Assembly: GCA_964555675.1 (NCBI GenBank)
Contig: CAZKTU010000190.1
Coordinates: 1 to 13,169 of the forward strand
Length of the DNA stretch: 13,169 bases
DNA from: CAIWXH01 sp964555675
Lineage (GTDB): Bacteria; Chloroflexota; Chloroflexia; Chloroflexales; Chloroflexaceae
Reading direction: 5' to 3'
Position numbers and translations under genes: made by a program. Below the pieces are notes generated by a model, which saw only the letters and a program-made list of their open reading frames with translations, did no database searches and was not told the DNA's origin. Of this stretch, positions 8,683 to 13,169 are shown in pieces. Within the stretch, counting starts at the first letter, position 1. Every line of letters begins with the position of its first letter.

Positions 8683-8705
8683 TCGGGAGGGCCAGGCCCT
8701 CCCGA
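8683..8705. repeat. Palindromic hairpin at the end of the MBL-GH3 operon
   Basis: TCGGGAGGGCC and GGCCCTCCCGA pair perfectly over 11 bases around a single A (the real loop is larger). The core GGAGGGC/GCCCTCC is shared with hairpins at 28-50, 3499-3521 and 13009-13030. It lies between the convergent ICMT-like and NIPSNAP genes, about 30 bases after the ICMT-like stop codon. It has no T-run. Confidence 0.65.
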
Positions 8706-8737
8706 AACCAGTAAGCGCCATCAGGGTGCTGTGCGCC

Positions 8738-8947
8738 ACTAGGCCTTGTGGATGAGCGCGGCCGCGTAGTCGGTCGGGGTGAGCACGCGGTCNNNNNNNN
8801 NNNNNNNNNNNNNNNNNNNNNNNNNNNNNNNNNNNNNNNNNNNNNNNNNNNNNNNNNNNNNNNNNNNNNNNNNNNNNNNNNNNNNNNNNNNNACTAGGCC
8901 TTGTGGATGAGCGCGGCCGCGTAGTCGGTCGGGGTGAGCACGCGGTC
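8738..8947. other. Second assembly gap between identical 55-base contig ends
   Basis: Positions 8738-8792 before the 100 Ns (8793-8892) are identical to 8893-8947 after them, again exactly 55 bases. The left copy is a false second 3' end of the NIPSNAP gene. Removing 155 bases leaves an 86-base intergenic region between the two convergent genes. Confidence 0.93.
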
Positions 8948-9232
8948 TTCGATGGCGCCGACCAGAGCGCCGTGCTGCTCGGTGGTGCTGCGTTTGGCCT
9001 CCTGCCACTCCGGGTCGTCGCGAAACGCGTTCCAGGCCCGCTCCATCGTCGCCACATCGGGCCAGGCCAGCAGGTAGGCGAACTCGGTACGGCCGTTCAG
9101 GCTGGTATCCCAGATCGCCACGAGCTTGAAGTCGTAGCGCTGCATGATCCGCGCGGCGTGGTCGCGAAAGCGGGCGTGGAAGGCGCTCTTGTTGTGCTCG
9201 AAGAGCTCGTAGGTGCGCAGCTGGTGAATCAT
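8894..9232 (-). CDS. NIPSNAP-family protein
   Basis: This 112-residue protein has a dimeric alpha+beta barrel-type fold of the NIPSNAP family. Typical features are the N-terminal IHQLRTYEL, the HARFRDHAARIMQRYDF segment, WDTSLNGRTEFAYLLAWPD and the closing WNAFRDDPEWQEAK pattern. The biochemical role of bacterial members is mostly unproven. The ATG at 9232 is preceded by AAGGGAG. The gene starts 36 bases after the phosphatase stop on the same strand, so the two are probably cotranscribed. The complete copy lies right of the N gap. The last 18 codons are repeated left of the gap as an assembly artefact, not as a real duplication. Confidence 0.88.
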   Translation of the reverse strand: MIHQLRTYELFEHNKSAFHARFRDHAARIMQRYDFKLVAIWDTSLNGRTEFAYLLAWPDVATMERAWNAFRDDPEWQEAKRSTTEQHGALVGAIEDRVLTPTDYAAALIHKA

Positions 9233-9268
9233 GGGACTCCCTTTTGGCGGCGGCGAAACAGGGGTGGC

Positions 9269-10192
9269 TCAGCCCTCCAGGAGGGCCGCGCGGAGCTGAT
9301 CGATGGCGGCCTGGTCGAGCCCGAGGCCCTCGCGGGCGTAGGCCTCGAACGAGCCGTAGGTCTGGTCGATGGCCGTAAAGGCCGCCTGCAGATAGGCGGC
9401 CTCGACGCCCAGCAGGGTGCGCACGATTGCGGTGATCGCGGGCCCCTTGAGCAGCCTGAGCAGCAGCAGGTCGCGCCTGCGGGCGGCGAGACTGTAGGCG
9501 TGCGAGCGCAGATAGTCGGCCACGATCGCCTCTTCGGGGACGCCCAGGAGCCGCAGCACGACCGCGGCCGCGAAGCCGGTGCGGTCCTTGCCGGCGGTAC
9601 AGTGGAAGAGCACGGGGGCGCCGCGGGCCGCCAGCAGCTCGGCCAGAAACTGCCGGTAGACCGGGGTGAACTCGGTCACGAGGCGCTGATTGGCCTCGAC
9701 CAGCAGGGCGGCGGCGTCGATGCCCTCGAGATCGCCCCGGGCGATGCGGGCCCGCAGGGTGCCGCCCATCGCGCTGCTGGCGTCGTCGTCGAAGAGGGGC
9801 AGCTCGACCACGCGGATCGCGTGGCCGCGCGGCAGGCGATTGGGGGCCTCGGCCTTCTCGCCGCCGCTGCGGAAGTCGATCAGCACGGCGAGCTCGAGCT
9901 GCTTGAGCAGACGCAGATCGCGGGCGCTCAGCTTGTTCAGGTGATCGGAGCGGTAGAGCGCGCCCCAGCGCACCGTACGGCCGTCGGCGGCCCTGTAGCC
10001 GCCCAGGTCGCGCAGGTTGCCGGCGCCGTCGAAGAGGATGCGTTGCCCGGGCTGGCGACGCTCGGGCGGCAGACTGCGCGGCAGCGGAGTGGGGCGCAGC
10101 GCCCGGGCGAGGGCCCAGACGAGGGCTGCCGCGACGAGGGCGGCGCCCGTGATGAGCAGGTGCAGGATGGGTCTGCGCGGTGTGGCTTCCAT
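9269..10192 (-). CDS. Membrane-anchored tyrosine/serine protein phosphatase (Y_phosphatase3 type)
   Basis: This 307-residue protein phosphatase belongs to the PF13350 family, related to Mycobacterium PtpB and to lipid-phosphatase-like enzymes. The active-site loop HCTAGKDRTG (residues 197-206) contains nucleophile C198 and phosphate-binding R204. GNLRDLGGY (58-66) and WGALYRSDHL (76-85) are family signatures. A single hydrophobic segment at about residues 9-32 with a basic start is a membrane anchor or uncleaved signal, so the catalytic domain may face outside. The ATG at 10192 was chosen since the domain begins soon after it. No ribosome-binding site precedes it. A TATCAT box (10204-10199) lies only six bases upstream, so the mRNA may be leaderless. 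The upstream extension to 10246 also lacks a ribosome-binding site. Confidence 0.88.
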   Translation of the reverse strand: MEATPRRPILHLLITGAALVAAALVWALARALRPTPLPRSLPPERRQPGQRILFDGAGNLRDLGGYRAADGRTVRWGALYRSDHLNKLSARDLRLLKQLELAVLIDFRSGGEKAEAPNRLPRGHAIRVVELPLFDDDASSAMGGTLRARIARGDLEGIDAAALLVEANQRLVTEFTPVYRQFLAELLAARGAPVLFHCTAGKDRTGFAAAVVLRLLGVPEEAIVADYLRSHAYSLAARRRDLLLLRLLKGPAITAIVRTLLGVEAAYLQAAFTAIDQTYGSFEAYAREGLGLDQAAIDQLRAALLEG

Positions 10193-10262
10193 GCCCAGAT
10201 GATACCACGGCCGCCGGCCACCCTCAGACTTCACCCTTCGATCCATAGGCGCGCGCCCCGCG

Positions 10263-10292
10263 TTGCCATATCCTGATTTCAGGAATTATCAA
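10263..10292 (+). promoter_or_regulatory. Weak promoter with internal palindrome upstream of the YiaA/B-like gene
   Basis: A -35-like TTGCCA (10263-10268) is followed by poor -10 candidates near 10286-10292. Between them is a perfect palindrome, TCCTGA-TT-TCAGGA (10271-10284), which could be a regulator site. The region separates the divergent phosphatase and YiaA/B-like genes. Confidence 0.3.
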
Positions 10293-10319
10293 GCACACGA
10301 TGGAAGAGGAGTACCGCAC

Positions 10320-10784
10320 ATGAACGCCACACCCCAGAAGCCGTCCAACGCCTTTATTCTGGCGGCATGGGCCGCCCTCTTCGCCGGGGTCATCGCCTAC
10401 TTGGTGGGCCTGTGGAACGCCGGCATGCCGCTCAGCGAGAAGGGCTACTACTTCACCGTCTTGATGTACGGGCTGTTCTCGGCGGTCTCGCTGCAGAAGG
10501 GCGTGCGCGATCAGCTCGAGGGCATCCCGGTGACGCCGATCTACTTCGGCCTGAGCTGGGCCTCGGTGGCTCTGACAATCAGCCTGCTGACGATCGGGCT
10601 GTGGAACGCCTCGCTCCTGCTGAGCGAGAAGGGCTTCTACGCTATGGCCTTCATCCTCGCCATGTTCGCCGCGGTCACGGTGCAGAAGAACACGCGCGAC
10701 CTTGCCGCGAGCGGGGGTGCGACGAGCGAGGCGAGCCCACGCTTTCGCTGGCCCGCCACGGGCGGCAGCACCGCCAACGACTGA
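10320..10784 (+). CDS. YiaA/YiaB-like inner membrane protein with two repeats
   Basis: This 154-residue protein has four predicted membrane segments arranged as two copies of one unit. The first unit spans residues 11-64 and the second 74-127. Both contain a GLWNA motif, LSEKG(Y/F)Y and a closing VxLQK/VTVQK...TRD or VRD. This is the YiaAB domain pattern (PF05360), whose function is unknown. A polar tail of about 27 residues follows. The ATG at 10320 has AGAGGAG eight bases upstream; an in-frame ATG at 10263 would lie in the promoter. The gene stands alone, divergent from the phosphatase and ended by a strong terminator. Confidence 0.88.
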   Translation: MNATPQKPSNAFILAAWAALFAGVIAYLVGLWNAGMPLSEKGYYFTVLMYGLFSAVSLQKGVRDQLEGIPVTPIYFGLSWASVALTISLLTIGLWNASLLLSEKGFYAMAFILAMFAAVTVQKNTRDLAASGGATSEASPRFRWPATGGSTAND

Positions 10785-10810
10785 GGCCGATCCGCAGGTA
10801 GCGTGACGAG

Positions 10811-10844
10811 CCGGGGCGCCCATCATCGGGCGCCCCGGTTTTTT
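10811..10844 (+). terminator. Rho-independent terminator
   Basis: A perfect 11-bp stem, CCGGGGCGCCC / GGGCGCCCCGG, around the 6-base loop atcatc is followed directly by six T residues (10839-10844). It begins 27 bases after the YiaA/B-like stop codon. It is the clearest intrinsic terminator in the window and isolates the dehydratase operon that follows. Confidence 0.93.
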
Positions 10845-10880
10845 GCATGCGGTGGCCGCCTGCGGTGAGCGAAAAAGGCC

Positions 10881-10891
10881 TATACTATAAG
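10881..10891 (+). promoter_or_regulatory. Candidate -10 region of the dehydratase-dioxygenase operon
   Basis: Overlapping boxes TATACT (10881-10886) and TATAAG (10886-10891) lie about 35 bases before the start codon and just after the preceding terminator. No recognisable -35 box is found at the right distance. The call rests on the A+T-rich match and the location. Confidence 0.45.
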
Positions 10892-10921
10892 CTCCCAAGC
10901 GCGCTACCAGGAGAGTGACCA

Positions 10922-12079
10922 ATGAAGATCACCGCTGTGAAGACGGCAGCCTCCACCGGGCACTGCATGCACCTGTGGGTGAAGGTCGAGACGGACGAGG
11001 GCATCACCGGGGTCGGCGAGTGCGTACACGGCGGGTACGCCGCGATCGCGCTCATCCACGAGCTGCGCGAGAAGCTGATCGGCCGCGACCCCTTCGCCGT
11101 CGACGCGATCTTCGAGGAGCTACGGCGCGGGCTCGTCTTCGAGGGCGGCTTCGCCGGGGCCCTGATCACCGCCCTCACCGGGATCGAGATCGCCCTCTGG
11201 GACCTGAAGGGCAAGGCCCTCGGCGCGCCGGTCTACGAGCTGCTGGGCGGCAAATTCCGCGACCAGGTGCGGGTCTATGCCGACTGCCAGATCGAGCCCG
11301 ACATGGACGAGGCCGAGGTGCGGCGCGTAGTCGAGCAGGTGGCCGAGCGGGGCTTCACCGCCCTGAAGATCGACCTCGACATCGGGGCCTACACGGGCAA
11401 GCGCGTCGGCAGCAGCGACCCGATCTTCGACCGCTTCAACTATACGGCGGGCGAGCGCGAGCACGAGCTGATGCTGCGCCTGGTCGAGATGGTCACGACG
11501 GCGGCGGGCAAGGACATCGCCGTGGCCGCCGATCTGCATACCCGCCTCGACGTGCCCAGCGCGATCCGCCTGACCCGCGACCTCGAGCCGTTCCACCTAC
11601 TCTGGCTCGAGGAGCCTGTGCCGCCCGAGAATGTAGCCGCCATGCGCGAGGTCAAGCGGGCCAGCAGCACGCCGATCTGCGCGGGCGAGAACCTCTACCT
11701 GCGCCACGGCTTCCGCGACCTGATTGTCTCGCAGGCGGTGGACATCATTATGCCCGACATCCCCAAGTGCGGCGGGCTCTCGGAGTGCCGCAAGATCGCC
11801 AACCTGGCCGAGATCTACTACATGCCCTTCGCGCCGCACAATGTCTCCTCGCCCCTCGGCACCATGGCCTCGGCCCACGTCTGCGCCAGCGTGCCCAACT
11901 TCCTGGTGCTGGAGTTCCACTGGCTGCACCGCGACTACTGGACGACCATCGCCGGCGACGGCGTGGATATCATCAAGGACGGCTACATCGCCCTCAGCGA
12001 CCGCCCGGGCATCGGCGTCGAGCTGAACGAGGAGGTCGCCCGACGCTACCAGTACCCCGGCACCACATGGTTCGAGTGA
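10922..12079 (+). CDS. Enolase-superfamily dehydratase (mandelate racemase/muconate lactonizing family, GalD-like)
   Basis: This 385-residue enzyme removes water from a sugar acid, giving a 2-keto-3-deoxy acid. The N-terminal capping domain covers residues 1 to about 115 and the barrel about 120-355. Metal ligands are D204 (AADLHTR), E230 (WLEEPVPPEN) and E256 (GENLYLRHGF). H206, two residues after the first metal ligand, and H306 (FAPHNVSSPLG) match the acid/base histidines of the galactonate dehydratase group. The racemase-type KxK appears as KID (149-151), which fits a dehydratase better than a racemase. The substrate could be galactonate, gluconate or another aldonate. AGGAG precedes the ATG by 8 bases. 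The dioxygenase gene follows after 41 bases, so they probably form an operon. Confidence 0.9.
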   Translation: MKITAVKTAASTGHCMHLWVKVETDEGITGVGECVHGGYAAIALIHELREKLIGRDPFAVDAIFEELRRGLVFEGGFAGALITALTGIEIALWDLKGKALGAPVYELLGGKFRDQVRVYADCQIEPDMDEAEVRRVVEQVAERGFTALKIDLDIGAYTGKRVGSSDPIFDRFNYTAGEREHELMLRLVEMVTTAAGKDIAVAADLHTRLDVPSAIRLTRDLEPFHLLWLEEPVPPENVAAMREVKRASSTPICAGENLYLRHGFRDLIVSQAVDIIMPDIPKCGGLSECRKIANLAEIYYMPFAPHNVSSPLGTMASAHVCASVPNFLVLEFHWLHRDYWTTIAGDGVDIIKDGYIALSDRPGIGVELNEEVARRYQYPGTTWFE

Positions 12080-12120
12080 GCCGCCCGCCCGAACCCGGGT
12101 GAAGTATGAGAGGAGCAGCC

Positions 12121-12963
12121 GTGATCATTACGCAGCAGCAGCACGAGGCTTACGCCGCGGACGGATATCTGGTCGTGAAGGGTCTTTTTAGCGCCGAGGA
12201 GGTGGCCTTCTACCGCGAGCACTATATGCGGATGCGGGCCGCGGGAACCTACCCCGGCGATGATGCCGGCATCGACATCGGCAGCGCTGATCCGCTCAGG
12301 CGTTACCCGCGGATGATCCATATGCACCGCTGGGACGAGGCCAGCCTGGCCTGGCTGACCGATGCGCGCCTCGACGCCGTGATGACGGGCCTGCTGGGGC
12401 GGTCGCCCTACGCGGTGCAGACCATGCTCTACTTCAAGCCGGCCGGCGCCCGCGGCCAGGCCCTGCACCAGGATAACTTCTACCTGCGGGTGCAGCCGGG
12501 CACCTGCATGGCGGCCTGGCTGGCCCTCGACGACTGCGACGAGGCCAATGGCTGTATGCAGGTGGTGCCGGGCAGCCATAGCTGGCCGCTGCTCTGCACG
12601 GTGGGCGCCGACACCAGCCAGAGCTTCACCGATGTGACCGTGCCGCTGCCCGCCGAGGTCGAGCCGCGGGCGGTGCTCATGGACGCCGGCGATGTGCTCT
12701 TCTTCAACGGGCAGCTGATCCACGGCAGCTTCCCCAATACGAGCGCCGACCGCTTCCGCCGCGCGCTGATCGGTCACTATATCCAGGGCGAGGCCACCCA
12801 GGTCGGCCGGTGGTATCACCCGGCGCTCCACATGGACGGCACGCCCCTCGAGCTGGACATCAGCCCCGGCGCGACGGCCTGTGGGGTCTGGGTGGACACG
12901 CCGGAGGGCCACGCGATCGACCTGGTCGGCACGGTCGTGGTCGATCCGGACACCCACGATTAA
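12121..12963 (+). CDS. Phytanoyl-CoA dioxygenase (PhyH) family Fe(II)/2-oxoglutarate oxygenase
   Basis: This 280-residue non-heme iron oxygenase hydroxylates an unactivated carbon using oxygen and 2-oxoglutarate. The iron triad is visible: H116 and D118 in ALHQDNFY, and distal H201 in NGQLIHGSFPN. An Arg in DRFRRALIGHY (R211-R214) would bind 2-oxoglutarate. The length is normal. GTG at 12121 was chosen because AGAGGAG lies 5 bases upstream; an ATG at 12106 would add five residues and lacks a convincing site. It directly follows the sugar-acid dehydratase. PhyH homologues act on many small molecules, so the substrate is unknown. The pairing hints at oxidation of a substituted or methylated sugar acid, which is speculation. 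Confidence 0.9.
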   Translation: MIITQQQHEAYAADGYLVVKGLFSAEEVAFYREHYMRMRAAGTYPGDDAGIDIGSADPLRRYPRMIHMHRWDEASLAWLTDARLDAVMTGLLGRSPYAVQTMLYFKPAGARGQALHQDNFYLRVQPGTCMAAWLALDDCDEANGCMQVVPGSHSWPLLCTVGADTSQSFTDVTVPLPAEVEPRAVLMDAGDVLFFNGQLIHGSFPNTSADRFRRALIGHYIQGEATQVGRWYHPALHMDGTPLELDISPGATACGVWVDTPEGHAIDLVGTVVVDPDTHD

Positions 12964-12965
12964 GC

Positions 12966-13047
12966 GTGGAGGGGCCTGGCCCCTCCACACCTCCCTGCCG
13001 AGCGGTCCGTGGAGGGCCATCGCCCTCCACACCTCCCTGCCGAGCGG
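12966..13047. repeat. Duplicated hairpin unit, period 42 bases
   Basis: Two hairpins occur in tandem: GTGGAGGGG / CCCCTCCAC (12966-12988) and GTGGAGGGC / GCCCTCCAC (13009-13030), each with 9-bp arms. The 25 bases at 12981-13005 are repeated exactly at 13023-13047. The unit belongs to the same GGAGGG/CCCTCC palindrome group found at three other gene ends in this window. It begins two bases after the dioxygenase stop codon and has no T-run. Confidence 0.8.
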
Positions 13048-13087
13048 GCCGCTAACATCGCCCAGCCTTAATCGCTGTAGGTTTTAC

Positions 13088-13121
13088 CACGAAGGGCACG
13101 AAGGGCACGAAGGGCACGAAG
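13088..13121. repeat. Tandem 9-bp repeat cacgaaggg
   Basis: Three full copies of cacgaaggg and a partial fourth (cacgaag) follow one another, preceded by gttttac. This is a familiar type of intergenic low-complexity repeat in environmental bacterial genomes (from memory). No coding role is likely. Nothing recognisable follows to the window end at 13169. Confidence 0.85.
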
Positions 13122-13169
13122 ATGCGAGAGCAGCTGTGCTGAGCCGAAGACGTGCGTGCCTCTCGCTTG

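Noticed and set aside
8738..9057. Tandem duplication of the NIPSNAP 3' end
   Set aside because: The repeat is exactly 55 bases on both sides of a 100-N gap, the same as at the first gap, so it is an assembly overlap.
10860..10921. Control of the dehydratase operon by the GntR regulator at 1843-2592
   Set aside because: The functional idea is attractive, but no TGGTCNGACCA-like sequence is visible in the dehydratase promoter region.
13088..13121. Possible CRISPR-like array
   Set aside because: The unit is only 9 bases and the copies are directly adjacent with no spacers; no cas gene is present.

Overview
This is a high-G+C bacterial window with two 100-base N gaps, so it comes from a draft or metagenome-assembled scaffold. 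I infer a Chloroflexota-like (Chloroflexia) organism. The reasons are an Ala/Pro/Thr-rich lipoprotein linker on a sugar-type binding protein, an F420-type nitroreductase homologue, short G+C-rich palindromes at gene ends, and 'cacgaaggg' intergenic tandem repeats. No rRNA or marker gene is present, so the phylum stays tentative. No tRNA, CRISPR array, transposase, phage gene or origin was seen.

Layout. (1) Positions 1-2592, minus strand: a FadR-type GntR regulator followed by an ABC transporter solute-binding lipoprotein, whose permease genes would lie off the left edge. Each gene has its own sigma70-like promoter, and each promoter carries a site resembling the FadR-family operator TGGTCNGACCA. 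(2) 2593-3560: a hairpin-rich intergenic repeat, then a DUF385 (F420H2-dependent reductase-like) gene broken by an N gap. (3) 3551-4546, minus: a class IV PLP aminotransferase with unusual active-site motifs. (4) 4676-8652, plus: a tight four-gene run of a metallo-beta-lactamase-fold protein with a degraded metal motif, a secreted plant-type GH3 exo-beta-glucanase, an NudC-type NADH pyrophosphatase and an ICMT-like membrane methyltransferase. (5) 8894-10192, minus: a membrane-anchored tyrosine phosphatase followed by a NIPSNAP protein. (6) 10320-10784, plus: a two-repeat YiaA/YiaB-like membrane protein ending in a strong intrinsic terminator. (7) 10922-12963, plus: an enolase-superfamily sugar-acid dehydratase followed by a PhyH-type Fe(II)/2-oxoglutarate dioxygenase. 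(8) 12964-13169: a duplicated hairpin unit and a 9-bp tandem repeat.

Both N gaps look like assembly artefacts. In each case the 55 bases before the Ns are repeated exactly as the first 55 bases after them, so the contigs overlap. Removing 155 bases at each place restores one continuous sequence and an intact 150-residue DUF385 gene.

How the genes work together (inference): the window suggests a heterotroph that takes up and breaks down plant-type sugars and sugar acids, through the binding protein with its regulator, the secreted GH3 enzyme and the dehydratase. I found no clear new multi-gene system. The observations most worth checking are the candidate FadR-type regulon, the metal-site-degraded MBL protein in the GH3 operon, the atypical aminotransferase, and the palindrome family at 3' gene ends.
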